A stretch of 64,000 nt of DNA from a bacterium (GTDB lineage Bacteria > Pseudomonadota > Gammaproteobacteria > Burkholderiales > Thiobacillaceae). Both the position numbers and the translations under genes were made by a program. Below the pieces are notes generated by a model that made no database searches, had not been told where the DNA came from, and worked only from the letters and a program-made list of their open reading frames with translations. Position 1 is the stretch's first letter. Each line of letters begins with the position of its first letter. This document shows positions 17,153 through 27,184 of the stretch, one piece after another. The stretch lies in assembly GCA_009772925.1 (NCBI GenBank), contig WOUQ01000004.1, positions 256,123 through 320,122 on the forward strand, written 5' to 3'.

Positions 17153-18565
17153 ATGAAACTCAGCTTTCACGGCGCCGCCCGCCAAGTCACCGGTTCCTGC
17201 TTCCTGGTTGAATCCGAGAAGCTGCGCTTCATCGTCGATTGCGGCATGTTCCAGGGCGGCCGCGATGCGGATGCGCGCAACCGCCGCTTTCCCACCGGGT
17301 TCGAGCCCGAGGACATCGATTTCGTCCTCCTTACCCACGCCCACATCGACCATTCCGGCCTGCTGCCGCGCCTGTGCGCGCTGGGTTATCGCGGGCCCAT
17401 CCATTGCACGCGGGCCACCTCCGACCTGCTCGGCGTGCTGCTGCCGGATTCCGCCTTCATCCAGGAGAAAGAGGCGGAATGGGCCAACTACGCCCACCGC
17501 AAGAGCCGCCAGCGGCACAAGTCCGAGCTGGCCCCGCTGTACACCGTGACGCAGGCGCGGGAGGCGCTGAAGCGGGTGAAGAAGGTGGGCTATGACCAGG
17601 AAATCCGGCCGCATGCGCGCGTGCGCGTGAAATTCCGCGACGCCGGCCACATTCTCGGCTCGGCCATCCTGGAGGTGTGGGTGGAGGAGGGCGGCCGCGT
17701 CAGCAAGCTGGTGTTCTCCGGCGACCTGGGCATGCCGGGCCGGCCCCTGCTCAACGATCCCACCCCCATCGAGGAGGCGGATGTGCTGCTGGTGGAGTCG
17801 ACCTACGGCAACCGGCTGCACAAGTCCCTGCGGGAAACCGAAGAGGAACTGGCGCAGGCGGTGAACGACACGCTGACGCGCAAGGGCGGCAACGTCATCA
17901 TCCCGGCCTTCGCCGTGGGCCGCACGCAGGAACTGTTGTACCTGCTCATGGACCTGGTGCGGCGCGACCGCCTGCCGCACAACCTGGCCATCTTCGTCGA
18001 TTCGCCGATGGCCGGCAGCGCGACGGAAATCACCTTGCGCCACGGCGAGGTGCTGGACGCGGAAACCCGCGATCTGCTGGCCTGGTACCGCTCCAGCCCG
18101 GAGGCGCCCTATCTGCGGGTGACCGAGGACGCCGAGGATTCCATGGCCCTCAACAAGATCCGCCAGGGCGCCATCATCATCTCCGCCTCGGGGATGTGCG
18201 ACGCCGGGCGCATCAAGCATCACCTGAAGTTCAACCTGCCGCGTCCGGAATGCACGGTGATCATCGCCGGCTTCCAGGCCGAGGGCACCCTGGGCCGTCG
18301 CCTGGTGGACGGTGCGAAGTCGGTGCGCATCTTCCGCGAGACGGTGCCGGTGCGCGCCGACCTCTATACCCTGGGCGGCCTGTCCGCCCACGCCGACCGC
18401 GATGCCCTGGTGAACTGGCTCTCAAATTTCAAGCGGCCGCCGCGGCGGACCTTCGTCGTGCACGGCGAGGAAGAGACCGCGCAGGGCTTCGCCGCCTTGC
18501 TCCGCGAAGGCATGGGGTGGCGGGTGGAGGTGCCCGAAATGGGAGCGGAGTACCTGCTGGATTGA
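17153..18565 (+). CDS. Beta-CASP metallo-beta-lactamase-fold protein (putative RNA nuclease)
   Basis: Predicted zinc-dependent RNA-processing enzyme of the YSH1/CPSF73-like group found in bacteria. The metal motif THAHIDHSGLLPRL lies near residue 62 after an N-terminal GAARQVTGS strand. Further metal ligands are in the DAGHILGS and SGDLG segments. A beta-CASP insertion follows, and the C-terminal RMMBL-type segment contains LGGLSAHADRDALVNW and a final FVVHGEEETAQGF. The 470-residue length is typical. It is transcribed divergently from hsdM. RNA versus DNA as substrate is not decided by sequence; RNA is the usual family role. Confidence 0.88.
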   Translation: MKLSFHGAARQVTGSCFLVESEKLRFIVDCGMFQGGRDADARNRRFPTGFEPEDIDFVLLTHAHIDHSGLLPRLCALGYRGPIHCTRATSDLLGVLLPDSAFIQEKEAEWANYAHRKSRQRHKSELAPLYTVTQAREALKRVKKVGYDQEIRPHARVRVKFRDAGHILGSAILEVWVEEGGRVSKLVFSGDLGMPGRPLLNDPTPIEEADVLLVESTYGNRLHKSLRETEEELAQAVNDTLTRKGGNVIIPAFAVGRTQELLYLLMDLVRRDRLPHNLAIFVDSPMAGSATEITLRHGEVLDAETRDLLAWYRSSPEAPYLRVTEDAEDSMALNKIRQGAIIISASGMCDAGRIKHHLKFNLPRPECTVIIAGFQAEGTLGRRLVDGAKSVRIFRETVPVRADLYTLGGLSAHADRDALVNWLSNFKRPPRRTFVVHGEEETAQGFAALLREGMGWRVEVPEMGAEYLLD

Positions 18566-18580
18566 GGGGGGGCGGTCTTG

Positions 18581-19390
18581 TTACCGCGTCCCGGCCAGTC
18601 CGAAATCCTTCGCCAGTTCCCGCGCCGGATAATGGAAGCGCACCGGCCCGTCTTCCTCGCCGTGCACGAACTGGTGCACGAAGGGATGGCCGGAGCGGCG
18701 GATTTCCTCGACCGGACCCTCCGCCACCACCACGCCGTTGTCGATGAAGAAGGCGTAGTCGATGATCTTCAGGGCTTCGGCGACGTCGTAGGTGACGACG
18801 ATGGAGGTGAGGCCGAGGTTGTCATTGAGGCGGCGGATGATGTTGGCGATGACGTCCAGGGAAATCGGGTCGAGCCCGGCGAAGGGCTCGTCGTACATGA
18901 TCAGCATCGGGTCCAGGGCGGTGGCGCGCGCCAGCGCCACGCGCCGCGACATGCCGCCGGACAGTTCATCCACCATCAGGTCACGCGCGCCGCGCAGGCC
19001 GACGGCGTGCAGCTTCATCAGCACCAGGTCGCGGATCATGGCCTCCGGCAGATCGGTGTGCTCGCGCAGGGGGTAGGCCACGTTGTCGAACACCGTGAGA
19101 TCGGTGAACAGGCCGCCGGCCTGGAACATCATGCCCATGCGCCGGCGCAGCCGGTAGAGGGCGTCGTCGCCGAGCTCGTGCACCACCTCGCCGGCGACCT
19201 TGACGTGGCCGCCGGCGGGCACGGCCTGGCCGCCGATCAGGCGTAGCAGGGTGGTCTTGCCGCAGCCGCTGGAACCCAGCAGGCCGACGACCCGGCCGGT
19301 CGGCACGGTGAGGTTGAGGCCGCGCAGGACTTCGCGTTCGCCATGGGCGTAACGCAGATCGCGGATTTCGATCAGGGGCGCGGAGGACAC
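18581..19390 (-). CDS. ABC transporter ATPase, MlaF-like
   Basis: ATP-binding subunit of an importer or lipid transporter. Walker A is GSSGCGKTTLLRL, the signature is VDELSGGMSRRVALARA and Walker B is LIMYDEPFAGLD. MlaF-like traits are the YPLREHTDLP segment in the helical domain and the GMMFQAGGLFTDLTVFDNVAY stretch. I chose the GTG at 19390 (VSSAPLIEIRDLRY), preceded by CTGGAG; upstream in-frame sequence is not family-like. The product is 269 residues. No permease (MlaE), MlaD or other mla gene is adjacent, so the partners must be elsewhere. It ends convergently 15 bases from the beta-CASP gene. Confidence 0.88.
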   Translation of the reverse strand: MSSAPLIEIRDLRYAHGEREVLRGLNLTVPTGRVVGLLGSSGCGKTTLLRLIGGQAVPAGGHVKVAGEVVHELGDDALYRLRRRMGMMFQAGGLFTDLTVFDNVAYPLREHTDLPEAMIRDLVLMKLHAVGLRGARDLMVDELSGGMSRRVALARATALDPMLIMYDEPFAGLDPISLDVIANIIRRLNDNLGLTSIVVTYDVAEALKIIDYAFFIDNGVVVAEGPVEEIRRSGHPFVHQFVHGEEDGPVRFHYPARELAKDFGLAGTR

Positions 19391-19509
19391 GTCGGCTCCA
19401 GGAGGATGCGGAAGCCCGCATGATGGCGCCGCCTGCGATCCCGGTAAAGGTGCGGGATGCGACGCGGGCGGGTTAGCATGGCCCACGTCCCGCCCGCGCC
19501 CTTGCCGCC

Positions 19510-20727
19510 ATGTCCCCGCCAAGCTTCGATTTCGACCGCCCCATCCCCCGCGCCGGCAGCGACTCGCTGAAGTGGGATGGCCGCCGGAGCTACTTCGGTA
19601 CCGAGGACGTGCTGCCCATGTGGGTGGCGGACATGGACTTCGCCGCACCTGAGGCGGTGATCCGCGCTTTGGTGGCACGCGCGGAACACCCGGTCTACGG
19701 CTACACCCTGTTTCCGGACGGCCTCTACGAGGCGCTCATCGCCTGGATGCGGGACCGCCACGGCTGGCGCATCGAGCGGGACTGGATTCTGCTGGCGCCC
19801 GGCGTGGTGCCGTCGCTGCATGCGGCCGTGCTGGCCTTCGCAGCAGCGGGGGAGGGGGTCATCGTGCAGCCGCCGGTCTACTTCCCCTTCTTCTCCTCGG
19901 TGACCACGCCGGGGCGGCGGCTCATCGAAAATCCCTTGCGCGAGGAAGCGGGCCGCTACCGCATGGACTTCGATCACCTGGAGCAATGCGCCGCGCGGGC
20001 GGATGCCCGGCTGCTGCTGCTGTGCTCGCCGCACAACCCGGTGGGCCGGGTATGGGACGCGGACGAACTGCGGGAAGTGCTGCGCATCGCCCGCCGGCAT
20101 GGCCTGGTGGTCTTGTCCGACGAAATCCATCACGACCTGGTCTATCGCGGCGAAAAACACACGCCCCTGGCCCTGCTCGCCGACGCTGCGGCCGAGGTGG
20201 TGACCGCCGTGGCGCCGAGCAAGACCTTCAACATTCCCGGCCTGGGCCTGTCCGCCCTCATCGTCCCTGACGCCGGGCAGCGGGAGCGGTTGCGCCGGGC
20301 CTTCGACCTGCTGCATGTCAGCGGCGCCAATCCGTTCAGCATCGCTGCCTTCGCCGCCGCCTACCGGGAGGGTGGTCCCTGGCTGGACGCCCTGCTGGGC
20401 TATCTGGCGCAGACGCGGGAGGCGGCCATCACGTTCTTTGACGAACACATGCCCGCCATGCGTCCGCTGCGGCCGCAGGGCACCTACCTGCTCTGGCTGG
20501 ATTGCCGGGGCCTGGGCCTGGGCGATGCGGCGCTCCGCCGCTTCTTCGTCGAGGAAGCCCGGGTGGGCATGAATCCGGGCCCGGTCTTCGGCACCGGTGG
20601 CGAAGGTTTCATGCGCCTCAACCTGGGTGCGCCGCGCAGCGTGGTCATGGCGGCGCTGGAGCGCATGCGCTCGGCGTTGGCCGGTCGGCGCCAGCGCCTC
20701 GCTCCGGCCCTCTCCCGCGAGAAATAA
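19510..20727 (+). CDS. patB: PatB/MalY-type C-S lyase (cystathionine beta-lyase-like)
   Basis: PLP-dependent enzyme of the class I/II aminotransferase fold that usually cleaves carbon-sulfur bonds of cystathionine-like substrates. The 405-residue protein has the family opening LPMWVADMDFAAPEAV and the HPVYGYT substrate region. Substrate and cofactor loops CSPHNPVGRVW and LSDEIHHDLVY follow, and the PLP lysine is in VAPSKTFNIPGL. It is divergent from the ABC ATPase and just upstream of the grpE heat-shock promoter. C-S lyase is preferred over transaminase because of the MWVADMDF and SDEIHHDL signatures. Confidence 0.9.
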   Translation: MSPPSFDFDRPIPRAGSDSLKWDGRRSYFGTEDVLPMWVADMDFAAPEAVIRALVARAEHPVYGYTLFPDGLYEALIAWMRDRHGWRIERDWILLAPGVVPSLHAAVLAFAAAGEGVIVQPPVYFPFFSSVTTPGRRLIENPLREEAGRYRMDFDHLEQCAARADARLLLLCSPHNPVGRVWDADELREVLRIARRHGLVVLSDEIHHDLVYRGEKHTPLALLADAAAEVVTAVAPSKTFNIPGLGLSALIVPDAGQRERLRRAFDLLHVSGANPFSIAAFAAAYREGGPWLDALLGYLAQTREAAITFFDEHMPAMRPLRPQGTYLLWLDCRGLGLGDAALRRFFVEEARVGMNPGPVFGTGGEGFMRLNLGAPRSVVMAALERMRSALAGRRQRLAPALSREK

Positions 20728-20739
20728 TCTCCCCCGACC

Positions 20740-20767
20740 CTTGAAACCACGCCGGACGCCCCCAAAA
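20740..20767 (+). promoter_or_regulatory. Sigma-32 heat-shock promoter of grpE
   Basis: CTTGAAA (20740-20746) and CCCCAAAA (20760-20767) are 13 bases apart, close to the sigma-32 consensus CTTGAAA/CCCCATNT. It is 28 bases before the grpE start codon. Confidence 0.75.
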
Positions 20768-20795
20768 ACAACCCGGTTTTTTGGAGGACTTCCCC

Positions 20796-21338
20796 GTGTC
20801 AGAGGAACAACTGTTGCAACAGAATGCCAGCGAGGACGCCGCGACCGGCCAGACCGGCGAGGCGGAGAAGGAAACCACCCCCAGCCTGGAGGAGATGCTG
20901 CGCCAGGCCGAGCTGAATGCCCAGGAACATCACGACGCCTGGCTGCGGGCCAAGGCGGAAACCGAGAACGTGCGCCGTCGCGCCGTCGAAGATGTGGAGA
21001 AGGCGCGCAAGTTCGCGGTGGACAAGTTCGCCGCTGAACTGCTGGCGGTGAAGGACAGCCTGGAAGCAGCGTTGGCCACCAGCGACAAGGCCAGCCTGGA
21101 AAGCCTGAAAAGCGGCGTCGAACTCACCCTCAAGCAGCTCGTCGGCGTGTTCGAGAAGAACTCGATTCAGGAGGTCAATCCGCTGGGCCAGAAATTCGAT
21201 CCGAATTGCCACCAGGCCATCGGCATGGTGGATGGCGAGGGCGAGGCCAATACCGTCGCCAGCGTGCTGCAGAAGGGCTACCTGCTGAACGAGCGGGTGC
21301 TCCGCCCGGCCATGGTGATGGTGGTGAAACCGAAATAG
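20796..21338 (+). CDS. grpE: Nucleotide exchange factor GrpE
   Basis: Exchanges ADP for ATP on DnaK. The 180-residue protein has an acidic disordered N-terminus, a long coiled-coil helix ([19 protein letters not shown]) and the C-terminal beta domain with [18 protein letters not shown] and [16 protein letters not shown]. The GTG at 20796 lies 9 bases after GGAGG; the frame continues to a TTG at 20781 that would sit on the ribosome-binding site. It is the first gene of the grpE-dnaK-dnaJ block and has its own sigma-32 promoter. Confidence 0.96.
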   Translation: MSEEQLLQQNASEDAATGQTGEAEKETTPSLEEMLRQAELNAQEHHDAWLRAKAETENVRRRAVEDVEKARKFAVDKFAAELLAVKDSLEAALATSDKASLESLKSGVELTLKQLVGVFEKNSIQEVNPLGQKFDPNCHQAIGMVDGEGEANTVASVLQKGYLLNERVLRPAMVMVVKPK

Positions 21339-21429
21339 CCGTCACCCCGGCTCAGGCCGGGGTCCAGTAGGAATGAAAATCCCTGGATTCCGGCCTGTCC
21401 CATTGAGGGGATAAACCCCGGAATGACGG
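21339..21429. repeat. Repeat element between grpE and dnaK with CCGTCA/TGACGG ends
   Basis: A 91-bp unit bounded by CCGTCA and TGACGG, with internal CCCCGG stretches. It includes a hairpin CCCCGGC-TCAG-GCCGGGG just after the grpE stop. It resembles the dispersed GTCATTCC-type intergenic repeats common in Proteobacteria. It places a potential stem-loop between grpE and the separate dnaK promoter. Confidence 0.6.
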
Positions 21430-21436
21430 ACTGGGG

Positions 21437-21464
21437 CTTGAAACCGGACCCAACAATCCCATAT
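21437..21464 (+). promoter_or_regulatory. Sigma-32 heat-shock promoter of dnaK
   Basis: CTTGAAA (21437-21443), a 13-base spacer and TCCCATAT (21457-21464) closely match the sigma-32 consensus. The dnaK ATG follows 36 bases later with GAGGAAG in front, so dnaK is inducible independently of grpE. Confidence 0.82.
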
Positions 21465-21500
21465 CGCAAACAAGCCAATCTTTACTGAGGAAGAACACAA

Positions 21501-23423
<1,923 letters not shown>

Positions 23424-23424
23424 T

Positions 23425-23456
23425 TCGGGAAACGGGAAAAGAGAAACGGGAAACGC
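23425..23456. repeat. Left inverted repeat of the four-helix-bundle cassette
   Basis: A 32-base purine-rich block of GGGAAAC-type units. It starts 2 bases after the dnaK stop and ends at the base before the GTG start of the small gene. It pairs with 23813-23844 at 28 of 32 positions. Confidence 0.85.
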
Positions 23457-23813
23457 GTGGAGCGTAACCACCGCAGCCTCAGGGCGTGGCAAGAGGCCAT
23501 TGCCCTGGTGGATCTGCTCTACGATGCAACCGCCTCTTTTCCCGCTGATGAACGTTTTGGCTTGATGAGCCAGATCAGAAGGGCGTCGGTATCTGTGCCG
23601 GCTAATATTGCCGAAGGTTTTGCCCGGAACGGCACCAAGGAGTTGCTGCACTTCCTGAGTATTTCCAGCGGATCACTTTCTGAGCTGGATACCCTCATCG
23701 AGATCAGCAATAGACGTGGCCTATTGGCGGATGTAACGCCATTTCAGGAACAAATTGATCGTGTCAGTGCGTTGGTTCTTGCTCTGTCGGCATCGTTGCG
23801 CAAGCGGCTTTAG
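23457..23813 (+). CDS. Four-helix-bundle protein of the 23S rRNA intervening-sequence (S23) family
   Basis: 118-residue protein matching the family often called four-helix bundle or S23, known from insertions in 23S rRNA genes and as free-standing genes. Family features are the opening RSLRAWQEAIALVDLLYDAT, the central SQIRRASVSVPANIAEGFARNG and the final leucine-rich helix. The start is GTG and no good ribosome-binding site precedes it. The base composition is visibly less GC-rich than dnaK or dnaJ. The coding region fills exactly the space between two inverted repeats, so the gene looks like the payload of a small mobile or structured insertion. Its biochemical role is unknown. Confidence 0.85.
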   Translation: MERNHRSLRAWQEAIALVDLLYDATASFPADERFGLMSQIRRASVSVPANIAEGFARNGTKELLHFLSISSGSLSELDTLIEISNRRGLLADVTPFQEQIDRVSALVLALSASLRKRL

Positions 23814-23844
23814 CGTTTCCCATTTCCCGTTTCCCTTTTCCCGA
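23813..23844. repeat. Right inverted repeat of the four-helix-bundle cassette
   Basis: A 32-base pyrimidine-rich block, the inverted partner of 23425-23456 with 4 mismatches. Its first base is the last base of the small gene's stop codon, and it ends 2 bases before the dnaJ ATG. It therefore occupies the place where the dnaJ ribosome-binding site should be. Confidence 0.85.
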
Positions 23845-23846
23845 TC

Positions 23847-24971
23847 ATGAGCAAACGCGACTACTACGAAGTCCTTGGCGTCTCCAAGGGCGCCTCCGAC
23901 GACGAAATCAAGAAGGCCTTCAAGAAGCTGGCGATGAAGCATCACCCGGACCGGAACCAGGGTGACAAGGCTTCGGAGGAGAAATTCAAGGAGGCCAAGG
24001 AGGCCTACGAGGTTCTTTCCGACGGCAACAAGCGGGCCGCCTACGACCAGTACGGCCATGCCGGCGTGGACCCGTCCATGGCCGGCGCCGGCGGGTCCGG
24101 CAATTTCCGCGATTTCGCCGACGCCTTTTCCGACATCTTCGGCGACGTCTTCGGCGGCGGCGCGCGCGGCGGCCGTGCCCACGTCTATCGCGGCGCCGAC
24201 CTGCGCTACAACCTGGAAATCTCCCTGGAGGAGGCGGCGCGCGGCACCGAAACCAAGATCCGCGTGCCGGTGCTCACCGAGTGCGAGCACTGCCACGGCA
24301 GCGGCGCCAAACCGGGCACGGAGCCTACGACCTGTCCCACCTGCGGCGGCCACGGCCAGGTGCGCATGCAGCAGGGATTCTTTTCCATCCAGCAGACCTG
24401 CCCGCGCTGCCACGGCAGCGGTCGCGTCATTGCCGACCCCTGCACGCATTGCCATGGCGAAGGCCGCGTCAAGAAACACAAGACCCTGTCGGTACGCATT
24501 CCCTCCGGCGTCGATGACGGCGACCGCATCCGCCTGTCGGGCGAGGGCGAGGCCGGCATCAACGGCGGCCCGCCCGGCGACCTCTACGTGCAGATCCACC
24601 TCAAGGCCCACGCGGTGTTCCAGCGCGACCACGACGACCTGCATTGCGAACTGCCCGTCTCCTTCGCCACCGCGGCTCTCGGTGGCGAAATCAGCATTCC
24701 CACCCTGGACGGCCACGCGGTCATCAAGATCCCCGCCGAGACGCAAAGCGGCAAGGTCTTCCGCCTGCGCGGCAAGGGCATCAAGGGCGTGCGCAGCCAG
24801 CACCCCGGCGACCTGCACGCCCACGTGGTGGTGGAAACCCCGGTCAACCTCACCGAGCGCCAGAAGGAACTGCTGCGCGAATTCGAAACCTGCTGCACCG
24901 AACACCACGGCAAGCACAACCCCCGCGCCAAGGGCTTCATGGACAAGGTGAAGGAGTTCTTCGGGCAGTAG
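23847..24971 (+). CDS. dnaJ: Chaperone DnaJ (Hsp40)
   Basis: Co-chaperone that stimulates DnaK ATPase. The 374-residue protein has the J-domain with the HPD tripeptide in MKHHPDRNQ near residue 33, a Gly/Phe-rich linker, four zinc-binding repeats ([32 protein letters not shown]) and the C-terminal substrate domain. The ATG is preceded only by pyrimidine-rich sequence from the right inverted repeat, with no Shine-Dalgarno. Translation may therefore depend on the upstream small gene or on an unusual leader. The 3' end takes part in a local inverted and direct duplication. Confidence 0.98.
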   Translation: MSKRDYYEVLGVSKGASDDEIKKAFKKLAMKHHPDRNQGDKASEEKFKEAKEAYEVLSDGNKRAAYDQYGHAGVDPSMAGAGGSGNFRDFADAFSDIFGDVFGGGARGGRAHVYRGADLRYNLEISLEEAARGTETKIRVPVLTECEHCHGSGAKPGTEPTTCPTCGGHGQVRMQQGFFSIQQTCPRCHGSGRVIADPCTHCHGEGRVKKHKTLSVRIPSGVDDGDRIRLSGEGEAGINGGPPGDLYVQIHLKAHAVFQRDHDDLHCELPVSFATAALGGEISIPTLDGHAVIKIPAETQSGKVFRLRGKGIKGVRSQHPGDLHAHVVVETPVNLTERQKELLREFETCCTEHHGKHNPRAKGFMDKVKEFFGQ

Positions 24972-25079
24972 GCGAGGAACTCCTTCACCTTGGGGCGTAG
25001 GCTCACATCGGCGCAGTCGATGTGAAGCGCAAAGAGCGTGCCGAGACCACAATCCCCGGAGTTCTTCGGGCAGTAGGCG
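24945..25079. repeat. Rearranged duplications of the dnaJ 3' end
   Basis: The 15 bases at 24945-24959 recur as a perfect inverted copy at 24977-24991, giving a hairpin around the dnaJ stop. The 22 bases at 24953-24974 recur as a perfect direct copy at 25058-25079. The 66 bases between the inverted copy and the second direct copy match nothing I recognise. The pattern reads as a scar of a small duplication and inversion. Confidence 0.75.
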
Positions 25080-25100
25080 GAAGACGCTTTGTCCAACTAG

Positions 25101-25131
25101 TAGGGCGGATTAGCCAAAGGCGTAATCCGCC
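25101..25131. repeat. GGCGGATTA palindromic repeat, copy 1
   Basis: GGCGGATTA and TAATCCGCC flank GCCAAAGGCG and form a hairpin. A decayed copy in the other orientation lies at 27185-27210. This is a common dispersed intergenic repeat type in Proteobacteria. Confidence 0.75.
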
Positions 25132-25367
25132 GGATGCCGGGAGCCGGCGCAATGCGCGGCGATTACTGCTCCTTACCTCCCATCCTTAACGACGCGGCAC
25201 GGGCGAAAAGCCGCGCAGCAGCGGCCGAAAGCCCGAACTCATGCAACCTGCTGTAGGCGCGGGCTGGCTCTCGATAGAACGCTGAATTGACGTGAACCCG
25301 GCGCGGGCAAGCAGGTCGAACGCGCTCCACACAAACCGTAATGTCCAACTTTTCACAGTCCAATCGC
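25132..25367. other. Intergenic stretch without a supported gene
   Basis: I see no convincing gene here. The minus strand has a short open frame reading SAFYREPARAYSRLHEFGLSA that looks protein-like. It has no family-typical start or continuation, and could be a decayed remnant. No clear promoter for the downstream rhodanese gene was found. Confidence 0.4.
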
Positions 25368-25802
25368 ATGAATCCGATTCGCCTCACTTCGTTTCTTCCC
25401 TGGTCCGCCCTGGTCTCGCTGCTGGCGGCGTTGTTTCTCACCGGCTGCGGCAAGCCGCCCTATCAGGACGTGGATGCCACGCAACTGCGCGAGCTCATTG
25501 CCCAGGGTGTACCCATCTACGACATCCGTCGCCCCGAGGAGTGGCGCCAGACCGGCGTCGTGGCGGGCAGTCGCCTGCTGACCTGGGTCGATGCCAGCGG
25601 ACGGCCGCGCGCGGGTTTCCACGAGACCCTGGCGAGTGAGATTCCCCGCGACCAGCCTGTCGTGCTCATCTGCCGCACCGGCAACCGCACCGACCATCTG
25701 GCCCGAGAACTCATGGAGAAGTACGGCTACACCCGCGTGTACAACGTTACCCATGGCATTACCCGCTGGATCTCGGGCGGCAACCCGGTGGTCAGGCCCT
25801 GA
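25368..25802 (+). CDS. Rhodanese-domain lipoprotein
   Basis: Exported single-domain rhodanese, expected to carry sulfur on an active-site cysteine or to bind sulfur compounds in the periplasm. The N-terminus is a lipoprotein signal, with a hydrophobic stretch ending in the lipobox LTGC. The rhodanese domain shows IYDIRRPEEW and the active-site loop CRTGNRT, then YNVTHGITRWISGG. The 144-residue form starts at MNPIRLTSF; an ATG nine codons earlier is possible. In a likely sulfur oxidiser a thiosulfate or sulfane-sulfur role is plausible, but the neighbours do not show it. Confidence 0.85.
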   Translation: MNPIRLTSFLPWSALVSLLAALFLTGCGKPPYQDVDATQLRELIAQGVPIYDIRRPEEWRQTGVVAGSRLLTWVDASGRPRAGFHETLASEIPRDQPVVLICRTGNRTDHLARELMEKYGYTRVYNVTHGITRWISGGNPVVRP

Positions 25803-25946
25803 CCACAAGCGCGCAGCGCTAAGCCCGGCTCGGCGGCGTGGGGCATTGCGCCCTGAGACGCTGTGCAGACCAGCGACATGGCGCGGTACGGTGATGCCGC
25901 GTCTCGCGAGGTCTCAGTCCGCGCCCATCGCCCTATCCCGACTTGC

Positions 25947-25977
25947 TTGTTCAGGTTTTTTGCAGCCTGCCTATAAT
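25947..25977 (+). promoter_or_regulatory. Candidate promoter of the E2 gene
   Basis: A perfect TATAAT (25972-25977) lies 35 bases before the E2 start. The best -35 is TTGTTC (25947-25952) at a long 19-base spacing. The preceding 140 bases after the rhodanese stop hold nothing else I can recognise. Confidence 0.45.
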
Positions 25978-26012
25978 GCCGCTATTGCGTTGCACCATGA
26001 ATGGGTACCGCC

Positions 26013-27173
26013 ATGCTGATCGAAGTCAAAGCCCCCGAGCTGTCCGAGTCCGTGCAAAGCGGCTCTTTGCTGGAATGGCGCAAGCAGGCGGGCGACCGGG
26101 TCGCGCGTGACGAGGTGCTGACCGACCTGGAGACCGACAAGGTCATCCTCGAGGTCGCCGCGCCCGCCGCCGGGCTGCTCAAGGAGATCCGCATGCCGGC
26201 GGGCAGCGAGGTGAAGGCGGGCGACGTGCTGGCGGTCATCGAGGCCGAGGCCGGCGCCGAGGTGAGCGCGCCGGTGGCGACGCCGGTGAAGATAGCCGAA
26301 CCCGTCGCGGCACCCGCGCCCGAACCCGTGGCCAAGACCAAGCCGGCAGCCTCCGTGCAACCCGCGCCGGCCGCCGCATCGCCGGCGGTGCCCGCGGCCC
26401 AGCCGGAAGCCCCTCCGGCGCAGGCCAAGTCCGCGCCCTGTCCGCCGTGCCCGCCCTGCGACAAGCCCTTCGAACGTAGCGAGCGGCGGCTGGCGATGAC
26501 CCGCCTGCGCCAGCGCATTGCCGAGCGCCTGAAGGAGGCGCAGAACACGGCGGCCATGCTGACCACCTTCAACGAGATCAACATGCAGCCGGTCATGGAC
26601 CTGCGCGCCCGCTACCAGGACCGCTTCCTGAAGGAACACGGGGTCAAGCTGGGCTTCATGTCCTTCTTCACCAAGGCGGTGTGCCAGGCGCTGCGCGTCT
26701 TCCCGCTGGTCAACGCCCGCATCGACGGGCGCGACATCGTCTATCACGACTACTACGACGTCGGCGTCGCGGTGAGCTCGGAGCGCGGCCTGGTGGTGCC
26801 CATCCTGCGCAACGCCGACCGCATGTCCTTCTCGGAGATCGAAAAGCAGATCGCCGATTTCGGCCGGCGCGCCAACAGCCTGGAACTGACCCTGGAGGAG
26901 ATGGAGGGGGGCACCTTTACCATTTCCAACGGCGGCGTCTTCGGCTCCCTGCTTTCCACGCCCATCCTCAACCCGCCCCAGTCCGGCGTGCTCGGCCTGC
27001 ACAAGATCCAGGACCGCCCGGTGGCGGAGAACGGTCAGGTGGTGATCCGGCCCATGATGTACGTGGCCCTGTCCTACGACCACCGCATCATCGACGGCAA
27101 GGAGGCGGTCAGTTTCCTGCGTTCGGTGAAGGACGCGCTGGAGGATCCGGCGCGCTTGCTGCTGGAGTTGTAA
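26013..27173 (+). CDS. E2 dihydrolipoamide acyltransferase (SucB-like) lacking the E3-binding domain
   Basis: Resembles the E2 core of 2-oxoglutarate dehydrogenase. The lipoyl domain is residues 1-75, with the lipoylated lysine in [10 protein letters not shown] long Ala/Pro/Glu linker follows, then the catalytic domain from [15 protein letters not shown] to the active-site [13 protein letters not shown]. The small peripheral-subunit-binding domain normally found between linker and core is absent. In its place the linker ends in a cysteine motif, [10 protein letters not shown]. The ATG at 26013 matches SucB N-termini ([13 protein letters not shown]); 26001 is an alternative. No E1 or E3 gene is adjacent. 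It may form an incomplete complex or serve another acyl transfer. Confidence 0.88.
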   Translation: MLIEVKAPELSESVQSGSLLEWRKQAGDRVARDEVLTDLETDKVILEVAAPAAGLLKEIRMPAGSEVKAGDVLAVIEAEAGAEVSAPVATPVKIAEPVAAPAPEPVAKTKPAASVQPAPAAASPAVPAAQPEAPPAQAKSAPCPPCPPCDKPFERSERRLAMTRLRQRIAERLKEAQNTAAMLTTFNEINMQPVMDLRARYQDRFLKEHGVKLGFMSFFTKAVCQALRVFPLVNARIDGRDIVYHDYYDVGVAVSSERGLVVPILRNADRMSFSEIEKQIADFGRRANSLELTLEEMEGGTFTISNGGVFGSLLSTPILNPPQSGVLGLHKIQDRPVAENGQVVIRPMMYVALSYDHRIIDGKEAVSFLRSVKDALEDPARLLLEL

Positions 27174-27184
27174 TCGGCCGGCAA

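Noticed and set aside
25163..25453. Minus-strand frame with SAFYREPARAYSRLHEFG, considered as an intron-protein or transposase remnant
   Set aside because: Only a short protein-like stretch is present, and I could not match it reliably to a family. The real gene in this area is the rhodanese lipoprotein on the plus strand.
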